From assembly GCA_003550305.1 (NCBI GenBank), contig QKYT01000070.1, forward strand, positions 108,846 through 157,454: a stretch of 48,609 nt of DNA, written 5' to 3'. This document shows positions 23,567-34,057 of this stretch, piece by piece. Below the pieces are notes generated by a model. The model saw only the letters and a program-made list of their open reading frames with translations. It did not search any database and was not told where the DNA came from. A program made the position numbers and the translations under genes. Each line of letters begins with the position of its first letter. The stretch's first letter is position 1. This DNA is from Glomus cerebriforme (taxonomy: Eukaryota; Glomeromycota; Glomeromycetes; Glomerales; Glomeraceae).

Positions 23567-24462
23567 ATGGCTTCTATATTGAAATCGTTCTTAGATTGGC
23601 TCAGGAGTTTATTTTTTAAGGTATTTGAACCTCTCGTATTATTGTATATTCCAACACAATAGATTTGTGACCGAAAATTTTAATTGATTCATACTAACCA
23701 CGATCGATAATTGTGTCATAATAAATGAATAAAGACCGAACTAGAGCTTACTCTAGTTGGCTTGCAGAACAGTGGTAAAACTACATTGGTTAATGTTATT
23801 GCTGTAAGTATCATTCAAGTTTTTAAGTTCATATAATCATTTGGTAGAACTTGGTGGTAAATTTTTTTTTATTATTATTAGTCTGGTCAATTCAGTGAAG
23901 ATATGATTCCAACAGTAGGTTTTAACATGCGTAAAGTCACAAAAGGAAGTGTTACCATGAAATTATGGGATATTGGTGGACAGCCACGTTTCCGAAGTAT
24001 GTGGGAACGATATTGCCGTGGCGTAAATGCTATTGTGTGAGTACAATCGATAGAATTACTTTGTTTGTAAAAATTCTCTGGGTGATATTATAATTTTTTT
24101 TTTATTTAATAGATTTGTAGTTGACTCTGCTGATCATGAGAAACTAGAGGCAGCAAGGACAGAATTACGCAATCTTTTGGAAAAACCTCAACTTGCAAAC
24201 ATTCCAGTTTTAGTTTTGGGAAATAAAAATGACTTAGATGAAGCTTTGCCTGTTGAAAAACTTGTTGAAGAAATGTAAGCGATTACTTTTTTTGAAATAT
24301 AGATTATAATTATGATTTTGATATATATTTTATTTATTTTATAGGAATTTGAAATCCATCAATAATCGAGAAGTTTCTTGTTATTCAATCTCTGCAAAGA
24401 ATCAAGTAAATATTGATATAACTTTGCAATGGTTGATTAAAAAGGGTAAAGGATCAAAATAA
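23567..24462 (+). CDS. ARL8: ADP-ribosylation factor-like GTPase ARL8
   Basis: Five exons, 23567-23620, 23735-23803, 23882-24036, 24113-24274 and 24345-24462, encode 185 residues (animal ARL8 has 186). G-motifs are complete: GLQNSGKT at residues 27-34, [11 protein letters not shown] (switch I), [19 protein letters not shown] (switch II), LGNKND and SISAK. The N-terminal amphipathic helix ([17 protein letters not shown]) has no Gly2, as expected of ARL8, which uses an acetylated N-terminus rather than myristate. In animals and plants ARL8 sits on lysosomes or vacuolar membranes and recruits transport and tethering factors; the fungal role is inferred. It is the only intact gene between 13.7 kb and the window end. 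Confidence 0.96.
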
Positions 24463-25560
24463 ATGAATTGAGCAATTATTTTAAAATTTTGGTTTATAGA
24501 ATATTTTCGTTTCATATTTAATTTTTGTACGATTATTTTTATTTTCCGTATGATAATTTATTTTGAAGACTGGTTATCGTAGTTTTTTGTGAGATTATAG
24601 ATTATTCTTTTTCTGTTCTTTGTTTTTTCATAATTAATTTTATTATAAATTATTGACTTATTGTTAATTAATAAATAGGACTTAACAATATTGCATAATT
24701 ATTTCAAGTATTTGATTTACAATATAGGGCAAAATACTGGGTAATTGTTTAATTTTGGAAATTGGAATTGAAGTTGCTAAATGAAACCGTCCCAGGCAAA
24801 AATCTTTTTTTTTTAGCTTCGTTATATATACAATCCAAATCTAAGTTGTCATCCATGAAAATTTTTCTTTTTTTTCAACAAAAAAGAACGAAGGAAAATA
24901 ATTTTTTTGTATAGAAAAATTCTGCAACTAGATCTAGTTCACAAGATATATATTTAACTTAAAATATAAAGAAATCTAAATAAACAATGGACTATATAAC
25001 TATATACTATTACGCAAATTGATATCCGTTTGTCCTACATATCTTACAAAAGTTACGTTGTAAAATATAAATAGTACTAATTATTTTAATTTCAATGAAT
25101 TTTGAAATACAAAATATAATTTAAAATGAACTTACCTATTTATTAAAATTTAATAAATAAACCATTTCTAATTTAATTTAATAAATTATGATTTGCAGAT
25201 CAAATAAATTTTAAATTTAAATATAAAGTTAGATTTAAAGACAGATTTAATCTAATTTGAATCATAGATTCAGATTTAAGTTTTGCAATATTTTTACTAT
25301 ATAATTCCAATAATTAGCCTCCCTTTGAAAATAAACATCCTGAACTTAAATTATAATGATTTTAGCTCATATTATAATAAGCTTAGCCTATACATACTAT
25401 CCAAATTCCAAATAATTTGGGATTAAAAAATTTGGGATTTGGATTTTGGATTTTGGTATTTAGTAATTTGGATTTTGGATTTTGAAATTTGAATTTGAGT
25501 AATATCTATAGCTTATTAGCTAGTATTATATGCAAAAATGGAATGCTTATTATTAGAATT
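24463..25560. other. ARL8 3' flank and AT-rich spacer
   Basis: No gene is seen. A short array of ATTTGGATTTTGGATTTTG repeats lies at 25415-25500, with the inverse CCAAATTCCAAAT just upstream at about 25390, another short-motif cluster of the kind seen in the hAT-type elements. Confidence 0.4.
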
Positions 25561-25569
25561 ATATAATAT

Positions 25570-26060
25570 ATCTTGTAAAATTTTATTTTTTTATTATAAA
25601 ATATTCTTATTAAACATTTTTTTTGTAGATTTAATTCTAAAAATTGAAAAAATCAAAAATAAATTTTATAATGTTAGTTATAAATTTTTATTTTTTCTTT
25701 ATTTTAAAATATTCTAATTAAATATTTTTTTTTTTTTTTATAAATTTAGTATTTTAGTTTTAAAAATTCAGAAATATAAATTTTGTAACAAATTATTTTA
25801 TTTTGTATTTTATTTTTTTATTTTTAATTAAATGTATAAATTTGCATTTTAGTTCTAAAAATTCAAAAATATAAATTTTAAAACATTTTAATTTTTTTTA
25901 TAAATTGCTTTTAAATATTTTAGTTCTAAAAATTCAATATATAAGTTTCATAACAAATTATTTCATTTTGAACTTTATTTTTTTATTTTTTTTCTTTATT
26001 ATAAAATGTTTAATTAAATATTTTCTTTTTTTTTTATAAGTTTAATTTAGAAAATTAAAA
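25570..26060. repeat. Degenerate AT-rich tandem repeat, ~95-130-bp units
   Basis: TTTTAGTTCTAAAAATTCA, AATATAAATTTTRTAACAAAT and TTATAAAATRTTYTAATTAAATATTTT recur four or five times. Units are irregular. It ends at the left flank of the inverted-repeat element at 26077. Confidence 0.55.
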
Positions 26061-26188
26061 ATATTAAAAATATAATGGGAATTGCTAAACATCACCTAGG
26101 TGATTATCACCTGGATTTTTTTTTCAAATATGTTACATGATTTATAATATATAAATATAACTATTATTTATTAATAATTATTAGATTT

Positions 26189-26265
26189 GCTCAGTTAGTT
26201 TAGTGGTTAGAACACTAAATAATTTTTTTTATGTTAGAAACGCAGGTTCAATTCCTATACTGGAC
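26189..26265 (+). tRNA. tRNA-like sequence (pseudo-tRNA) with intact A and B boxes
   Basis: The A box TAGTTTAGTGG (26196-26206) and B box GGTTCAATTCC (26245-26255) both fit Pol III consensus. A cloverleaf can be drawn: acceptor GCTCAGT with ACTGGAC (one C-A mismatch), D stem GTTT with GAAC, anticodon stem CTAA with TTAG, T stem GCAGG with CCTAT (one mismatch). The anticodon loop is enlarged to about 15 bases by a T-run, so no anticodon can be assigned. A T-run follows at about 26273 as a possible terminator. Probably a captured, decayed tRNA gene. Confidence 0.5.
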
Positions 26266-26439
26266 CTTTAATTTTTTCAATTTTTTTCATCATTTCATAA
26301 TCACAAAGTCATGTAAATTAAAGATACATTATACAATAACACAAAAACGCATTATGATTTTGAATAAAATATTTATTTTATTTATCATTTTGTGTTTTTA
26401 TATTTTTCTTGCTCACTTGCTCAACACCTCAGCTTGCAA

Positions 26440-27440
26440 TAAAGGTATGTTTTTTCTTTCTTTTTCTTTATATTATTTTTTACATTTGTTCTTTACTAAC
26501 TTTATTTCATTTCTTTAGATCCTTTTACTTTCTTAATTTTGCAATTAAAGTCTGTTATTTCATGTTTCTTTTAAGTTTTTATTTTTTTATTTTATTCTTA
26601 TATTTTGTTCCTTATATTCCATTACTTCTTATTAACTTTATTTTATTTTTTATTTTTAAGTCTTTTGCTCTTTTTTTTTTCTTTGTATTAAGGTATGTTT
26701 TTTTATTTTTGATTATTAATTTCATTACATTTCTTACTAATTTAATTTCTTTTTTATTTTATGGGTTTTACTTTTCATTTGGTCGGTTGGTCCCTTCATT
26801 TTCTCCTCCTAATTATCTTCTCTTCATTATTTTAATAACTTTTCATTTCATCTTTCATCCCATTTTTATTATTTTCTTTTCATCCCCTATTATTCTTTTC
26901 ATCCTGTATTATTCTTTTCATTTCTTTTAATTTTTTTTCATTTTTGTTCTTTTTTATCACATTTTTTCATTCTATTTTTTCGCCCATTTCTTTAACCTAT
27001 TTTCTCATTCTTATTCCATTTTTTTCATTTTTTTTTTATTCCTATTTTCTTCTCTTATTTCTTTTGTTCACCCTTTTTCTTTTATTATTTTTTATTCATT
27101 CCCTTTCATTTTTTTTTGTTTTNCCTTTCGTTCATTTCATTCCTCTTTCGAATATTCCTTGTTTCATTTTTCTTTCATCATTTCTTTATTTCACTTCCTC
27201 TTTCTTTGTTCCTTTCTTCACCCCTTTCATTTATTTACTTCTTTTTTCATTTCCATTTATACATTCTTTTTTTTATCTCTCTTCTATCATTTCTTTCTTT
27301 CATTCTTGTTTCCCTCTTTTATTCCATTTTTCATTGTTTATTTTGTTTTTCTTTCATCTTCCCTTATTTTTTTTATTTACCTTTTTGTTTTTATTATTAC
27401 TTTTTACATTTTTATTTTTTTATTGCTGTTTCTGATTTTT
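26440..27440 (+). repeat. Pyrimidine-rich tract, ~1 kb, in the MULE-like element
   Basis: The plus strand is almost purely T and C with TTTCATTT/TCATCCC motifs. Because stop codons need A, several long overlapping frames appear (26231-27479) that read only Phe, Ser, Leu and Ile; I do not regard them as genes. Related TTTTCATCATCC-type tracts occur at 42735-43205 and 44270-44560. Confidence 0.7.
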
Positions 27441-27878
27441 ATCAGTATATTTCTATTAAAAAATGAATATAAATCTTGACTTTTAATAAATGAGTTCAAT
27501 AATATCTTTTTTATTTAATTAATAGTAAACATGTAATCTTTTTAAATCAATAACAAATAAAGTTTCCTTACATAAATAAAAATGTAAAAATTTTTTAAAT
27601 TAAAAAAAACTTAAAAGTTTAAATTTTTTTTTATTTAAAAAAAAGTTGGAGGTTTAGTTTAATTTGCCTAGACTCTGTAGGTCTATTTTTTCCATTCTGA
27701 AAGATAAAAACACTTTATTATAAATTATGTATCATATTCAAAAAAAAAAATCCAGATAATGATCATCCAGATAATGAATACTTAGGTGACAATCACCTAG
27801 ATGATATTTAGCAATTTTCAAATATAATTATTCTATTTATTTATATTTCTGAAAAATATTTTAAAATTTCTATTTGTA

Positions 27879-28237
27879 CACAGCAGGGATGTCTGAACAT
27901 GAGGTCATAATTCTGGCCAGAATTAAATAATCTGCAATGAAATTGCCTTTTTGGAAAATTAATATAACCCAAATTTTGATTTTTGAGAGAAATAAAATTA
28001 CCTTTTTTGGATTGTATAATATAGGATAATATTCCAAAAAAAGATATTCCAGTTGGCATTATGAAATCCGGCCAAAATTAGGAATATGATAAATAAAATG
28101 TAATAAATAGGATTTCACATCTTGAAAAAATTCTAAGTCCCTAAAATAAATAGAAAAAATGAAAACAGAAGGTGTGATACAGGGGTGATAAATTATCATA
28201 TAGTAAAAAATCACATGATCCATATTCAGACATCCTG
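27879..28237 (-). mobile_element. TA-flanked MITE, family M copy 1 (359 bp)
   Basis: Ends read CACAGCAGGGATGTCTGAAC and, inverted, CAGGATGTCTGAATATGG, with TA on both sides. It is the reverse complement of the copy at 43702-44057 over its length, sharing GAGGTCATAATTCTGGCCAG, CAATGAAATTGCCTTTTTGG and AATCACATGAT-type ends. TA flanks and CA ends suggest a Tc1/mariner-derived MITE. No transposase. Confidence 0.7.
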
Positions 28238-28474
28238 TATAAACTTTAAAATTTTCTTAAAAATATTATATTTATTATAAAATCTATTAATTTCTAAAAA
28301 AAAATTAATTATACTATATATTTTTCTTTTTTTTTAATATTTTATATTTTTTTTAAATAATTTTTATTACTTTTTGTTCTTTAGATATTTTTTTATTATT
28401 TCTATCTTTTTAATATTTTTTATTCTTTTTATTTTTTTTTAGTATTTTTTATTATAAATTTAAAACTTTAGAAA

Positions 28475-28690
28475 ACTAATATATAACTTATAATTATTTT
28501 ATACTAAAATTAATGTAATTATCTATCTAATAATTTGATTTATATCAACTTTTTTTATTTTATAAAGTTTATTTAAAATTACATTTAAAAAAAATTAATT
28601 AAATTAAACTACTAAATAGTAAAATATTTGTAAAAAAACTAATTTTTAACTTTTTAAATTTGATTTAATTTGTTAAAACTTATTAGTAAA
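28475..28690. repeat. Uninterrupted paralogue of the 345-1090 repeat (empty MITE site)
   Basis: Aligns with 350-517 joined directly to 984-1085, for example TTTATATCAA...TTTATAAAGTTTATTTA, then ACTACTAAATAGTAAAATAT and ACTTTTTAAATTTGATTTAA. It lacks the 466-bp insert, so it serves as an empty site for pogo-like MITE 1. Confidence 0.6.
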
Positions 28691-29230
28691 TATGAGTTAA
28701 TTCAAAATTATCTAGCAAGATCCAAAATATATATATAGGAATAAGATTTACTAATATATTATTATTATAGTAGAATTTATACTTTCTCACAAATTAAATC
28801 TTAGATTACTAAAATATTTCATCAGCCATGTTAAATCTAAATTAACATAACTATAATTATTTTAACAGATGTATTGTATTATGATAGATATATTATATTT
28901 TGACAATTTTAATAGATATATTGCATTATAACAAATATATTAAATTTTTACAAATTATAATGATATTTATTATTTATATAAAATTTCAGTAATTAAAAAT
29001 CTATACAATACAGAATCTAATAATTTAAAATATTATTAAAATATAAATATAACTAATTATAAAATAAATAATACTAATAATTAATAAAATTATAAAAATT
29101 TTATATGCAAATTTGTAATATTGGATATATTTTTTGCTTCTTCCTTTAAAGTATTTCATCTTATAAATTAAGAAAGTATATGTTATCATAAATTATGAGC
29201 AAAGTAAGAGGTCATTTAACAATATGTAGA
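28691..29230. other. AT-rich spacer, no gene seen
   Basis: Contains short direct repeats around 'ATATATTGCATTATAACA' at 28880-28960, also seen as ATAATGCAATACATCTGT near 36600. No gene. Confidence 0.35.
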
Positions 29231-29467
29231 TAGGATTCCTCAAACTCAAATTAAATCAAATATAAAGCTAATTTGAATTTGTCAAATCAAATCAGGTTTA
29301 AATCAAATTTGAATCAAATTTGAATCAAATATTAAATATCTGTCAAATTGACCAATCAAATTAAAGAATTTTTAAATTAAATCAAATCAAATTTGCTAAT
29401 TTGAATTTGCAAATTCAAATCAAATTCAAATCGAATGTCAAATGTCAAATCAAATTGCATAACCCTA
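29231..29467. mobile_element. Non-autonomous hAT-like element, family C (237 bp)
   Basis: Ends TAGGATTCCTC and, inverted, TAGGGTTATGC; flanking octamers TATGTAGA and TATATAGA match at seven of eight positions. The body is an array of CAAATCAAATTTGAAT and inverse motifs. A related, less clear copy is at about 36089-36330. Confidence 0.65.
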
Positions 29468-30503
29468 TATATAGAATTACATTAAGCATAAGCACTAACC
29501 CTATGAAGAATAAACACTACTTTCAGAAAACAGGTTCACTTGCTACTTTAAAGGTAATCCTAGATTTTGATATATGTATCTTTTATAATTTTCTTGTTTT
29601 AATTGTTTTATTTTCTTATAGAACTCATTAAATATCATTTTTTCATATATATGTTGTAATAACTTGTCTTCTCAGTAAAATATATATATAAGCATATTAT
29701 TTTTATAATTAAATATACTAATTATGATTTAAAATTTATTATTAATGAAATTATCAGATGATCAAGTAAAGCAAATTTTAATATTTATTTAATTTTAATA
29801 AAAAAAATTAAAGAAAATTCTAAAGATGAACAAATTTAATATTTATTTGCTATTATTTTATAAAAAAATAGTATTCAGACTATATGATATACATATCAGT
29901 ATTAATTCACAACCCAAAAAAAGAAAGATACAGACTGAACCTAACTACTCATATATAAATATATAATTATATAAAAATAAATTAATTATTTTTTTTAAAT
30001 ACATAAGTAAGTTTCTTCTTTTCCTAAGATTATAATATATTTCTAAAAAAATAAATTAATTTAGAATATGATATTATAAATGCAAATATTAATTATAAAA
30101 GTTTTTATTATAATTATCCTGTCTTTCCCAAAATCTAGTTCTAAATAGAGTATAGTATCTTTCCTCTTCACATATCCATAAATCTCATTTAGAAACTCCA
30201 TTATGATAAAGAATAAAGTTTTAAATATCAAGCAATTAATCAGTTAAAATAAGCATTTGAAATATAATAAACATAAATCTAGTAATAGTTCAAATATTTA
30301 CATAATAGTTTTTAATGAGTCCTTTACTTTTAGCTACACCATTGACTAATAAATCTTGAAGTATTAAAATAGTGGTTTATTCTGATTCAAATAAATGAAT
30401 TAGTTGAATTGAAAGTTTTATTTATTAAAATATATTAAATAAATATTATGAATATGAACCTTCGGGCAACAGAACTTCAAAATTCTTGGCAACTCCTCCC
30501 ATA
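29468..30503. other. AT-rich spacer, no gene seen
   Basis: No gene, RNA or defined element. A short frame at 29401-29631 is a chance frame running out of the hAT family C element. Confidence 0.35.
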
Positions 30504-31053
30504 TACTGGTCAAAAACTGATTTATCTTACAGATATCTTACAGATATCTTATAAATATTGGATATCCAAAATGCAGAAAATCTGCTATATATCGGATACC
30601 CAATATGTATGCTATAAAATTAAAAAATACAATTTATTAATTATCTTGCTATCTAGTGATCATAAAATGATGAAATATAGCTCATTTGATTCGTTTTACT
30701 GAGGTGTATCGAATAGTACTAATTTTGCATTTTAGGTATGATAGATGCTGAGATATTTGATAAATTGCAAAAAATAAACAAAAAATAATAATTTGTCAAA
30801 TATCTTGACATCTATTGCACTTAGAAATGCGAAATTAGTACCATTCGATACGCCTTAGTAAGACAAATTAAATGAACTATATTTTATCATTTTATGATTA
30901 CTAGTTAATGAGATAATTAATAAATTATATTTTTTAATTTTATAGTATACATATTGGGTACCTGATATATATCAGATTTTTTGCATTTTGGGTACCCAAT
31001 ATTTATAAGTTATCTGTAAGATATCTGTAAGATAAATCAGTTTTTGACTAGTG
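30504..31053. mobile_element. Foldback element, family F copy 1 (~550-bp palindrome)
   Basis: The two halves (30504-30778 and 30779-31053) are inverted copies over their whole length: CTGGTCAAAAACTGATTTAT...CAGATATCTTA at the left matches the inverse of TTTTTGACTAG...at the right. Apparent arms are about 270 bp with almost no loop. It contains no ORF of note (the 84-codon frame 30448-30702 is fortuitous). Exact ends and target duplication are uncertain. A second copy is at 32336-34057. Confidence 0.7.
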
Positions 31054-31679
31054 ATACATTAAATAATATTCATTATTTCTCCTCTTTTGGTGAATTAAAA
31101 AATCAGTATAGGATTTGTGCCATTAGACAGATTTAATACAGTATAAACGACATGGTATATTTAGAATTTTATATTAAAAAAATTATTGGAAAAGATTTAG
31201 TTAGTAATAAAAAAATTGAATTATAAAAAAAATTTATAAATAAAATTTGAACAATTCCTCTTTATATTAATTTTGATTTTCTTTTTAAGAAAAAATAATT
31301 AAAATATTGATTTATTTTTATTAAATTGTTAAAAGTTTTACAGCATATTTTTGATTATTTTTAATATAATATATATTATCCTTAAAATTAAATCTAATAA
31401 TTTATTTTTATTGTTCCATTAACATCATCATTAAAAAATTTTTAAGTATATTCTATTATTATTAATCATTACCTGTATGACAAAATTAAAATAATCTTTT
31501 TTTCATCATACAGATTAATCATATGAATTTAATATATATTTAATACATATTCAATATAAATAATAAATTTTGACCAAAATTAACAAATTTTTATCAGAAT
31601 TATTAAATTTTATTGATTTATTTTTGTTTATTTAATCATGAAAACTAATGCCAATTTATTATTTATCATTCTAATACAT
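31054..31679. other. AT-rich spacer, no gene seen
   Basis: Probably 3' flank of the hAT transposase relic that ends at 31680. No recognisable terminal inverted repeat was found for that element on this side. Confidence 0.35.
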
Positions 31680-32335
31680 TTAAATATCTAATACATTATT
31701 AAGAATAGCTTCAAGATCAAATTCATTTGAACTAATATGATCAATAATAATTGGATAGAAATCAATAACAACATTTACATTAATTTCAAGTAATTTTTTT
31801 AATTTTAAATCATTTACATTGATTTATTTTTCAATTTCTGTATTTTTTATATCTGAAGTATCCTTTTCATTATTATCATTATCTTTATCATCATTATCAT
31901 CATCATTGTTATCAGAAAAATTACCATCTTCATCCTTATCTGAATCAATAAAATCATTTTTTGCTTTTTTAGCACCAGATAATGCTTGTTATACAAAAGA
32001 TTGAAAAGCATCTTCTGATAAGCCTGTATAGATATATTTTAATTTCTTTTGGACATTTATGATGTAATGTATATAAAATTTAGCTAGAGCTTTTAAATTT
32101 TCAACTTTTAATCTATTTATATTTAAAATATTTTAATATTAAATACAATATACTTATATTAATATTATTAAGAAAATAATTGTTTAAAATTTATTTCATA
32201 TATCTTTTATTAGTATACCAATCCAATATTAAAAAAACTTTTTCACATTCTGCATTATGTGATGTAATAGATAATATTTTTAATGCTAACTTTTATATAT
32301 GATTTTCTTCATCTGATATAGGATTGTATATATAC

Positions 32336-34057
32336 CACTAGATAATGTCAAAAACTGATTTATTTTACAGATATCTTATAGATATCTTATAAATATCAGG
32401 TATCCAAAATGCAGAAAATCTGCTATATATCAGGTATCCAATATGTATACTATAGAATTAAAAAATACAATTTATTAATTATCTTTGTTATCCAGTAATC
32501 ATAAAATGATGAAATATAGCTTATTTGATTCATCTCACTGAGACGTATCAAATGGTACTAATTTCGCATTTTTAGGTATAATAGATGTCGAGATATTGCA
32601 TTTTTTGTTTATTTTTTTATGATTTATTAAATATCTCAGCATCTATCATATCTAGAAATGCGAAATTAGTACCATTCAATATGCCTTAGTGAGGCAAATC
32701 GAATGAGTTATATTTTATCTTTTTATGATCACTGGATAGCGAGATAATTAATAAATTGTATTTTTTAATTCTATAGTATATATATTGGATATCCGATATA
32801 TAGCTAGTATTCTGAACAGATCTAAACTGATCTGAATCTGACTAGTTCTGATCTAAACTGATCTAAAACTGATTCAAAATTGAACTGAACTAATCTGGAT
32901 TTAATTAATCTGAAACTGAACTGAACTAAAACTGATTCAGATTTGAAACTAAACTAATCTGAATCTAATTGTTCATTTAATTTCCTAAAAAGAAGAAAAG
33001 AAAGACATTAATTACATTTTCTAAAAGTAAAAAATAAAAAGAAATGAACAAACTAACCTCTTAGTTTATTCGTTTAAGTTCCGTTCATTCAGCTTTGTCC
33101 ATTTATCCAGTTTTTTAAAAATAAGAGAAAGAAGACGTTAATTATGTTTACTAAAAGTAAAAAAATGAAAAAAAATGAACAAACTAACCTCTTAATTCAT
33201 TTATTCAAGTTCTATTCATTCAGTTTTGTCCATTCATCCAGTTTTCTAAAAATAAAAGAAAGAAAATATTAATTACATTCTCTGAAAGTAAAAAAATGAA
33301 AAAAATAAATAAACTAACCTATTAGTTTATTCATTCAAGTTCTATTCATTTAGCTTCATTATTCATTCATTCAGTTTTCTAAAAAAAGAGAAAAGAAATG
33401 TTAATTACTTTTCCTAATAATTAATAAAGTCAAAAAGAATGAATTTATGTTCGTCTAAGATTCCAGTCATTCAGTTTCATCTGTTTATCCAGTTTCCTAA
33501 AAAAAGAGAAGGAAAATGTTAATTACATTTCCTGAAAGTAAAAAAATAAAAGAAATGAACAAACTAATCTCTTAGTTTGTTTGTCCAGTTTCCTAAAAAA
33601 AAAGAGAAAAGAAAATGTTAATTACTTTTTCTAAAAAAAATAAAGTAAAAAAAGAATGAACTCACCTTCAGTTTAGTTTGTTCAAGAACTGTTTATTTGG
33701 TTATCTAAGTTCTGTCTTTAAAGTCTCTAAAAAAAAATAAAAATAAAAAAAAAAACTTTTTTTTTATTTATTATATTTAATATATGAAGATCTGAATCTG
33801 ATCAAATCAGATTCAGATTTTTTTGTACTATGATCTGATTCGATTAGATCAGATTCAAATCAGATTTATTTGCTTCAGATCAGATCCATGAATCTTAAAT
33901 TTGCAAACTGATCTGAATCTGTTTTAGATCAAATCTGCAGATTCAAATCAAATCAAATTAGATTTTTTTTCAAAACACTATATATAGCAGATTTTCTGCA
34001 TTTTGGATATCTGATATTTATAAGATATCTGTAAGATAGATCAGTTTTTGATCAGTG
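32336..34057. mobile_element. Foldback element, family F copy 2, itself interrupted
   Basis: Left part 32336-32804 and right part 33981-34057 together match copy 1 at 30504-31053, including GTCAAAAACTGATTTA, CAGATATCTTATA and TATCCAAAATGCAGAAAATC. The right arm is broken by a hAT family B element at 32805-33980. Its own insertion separates two parts of the hAT relic 2 reading frame, between the NGENSSTQLVF block and the hATC domain. Confidence 0.75.
32805..33980. mobile_element. Non-autonomous hAT element, family B copy 2 (1176 bp)
   Basis: Ends TAGTATTCTGAACAGATC and, inverted, TAGTGTTTTGAAAAAAAATC. The 8-bp duplication TATATAGC is perfect (32797-32804 and 33981-33988). Subterminal GATCTGA motifs fill both ends. 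The minisatellite core (landmarks near 32970, 33100, 33235, 33370, 33490, 33585 and 33705) has about six to seven units of roughly 110-135 bp, against four to five in the 922-bp copy, which accounts for the length difference. Confidence 0.9.

Larger units (their letters stand above)
26077..27819. mobile_element. MULE-like inverted-repeat element, 1743 bp, 9-bp duplication
   Basis: Left end GGGAATTGCTAAACATCACC and the inverse of the right end, GAAAATTGCTAAATATCATC, stay aligned for about 36 bp; nearly all differences are transitions. The terminal region holds AGGTGATTATCACCT-like palindromes. The 9-mer AAATATAAT flanks both sides (26068-26076 and 27820-27828). A 9-bp duplication and G...C ends suggest Mutator-like (MULE) origin. 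There is no transposase; the cargo is a tRNA-like sequence near the left end and a kilobase of pyrimidine-rich DNA. Confidence 0.75.

Noticed and set aside
26231..27479. Five overlapping open frames of 95-173 codons
   Set aside because: They lie in a pyrimidine-rich strand where stop codons are rare because these need A; the products are only Phe/Ser/Leu/Ile and overlap in different frames.
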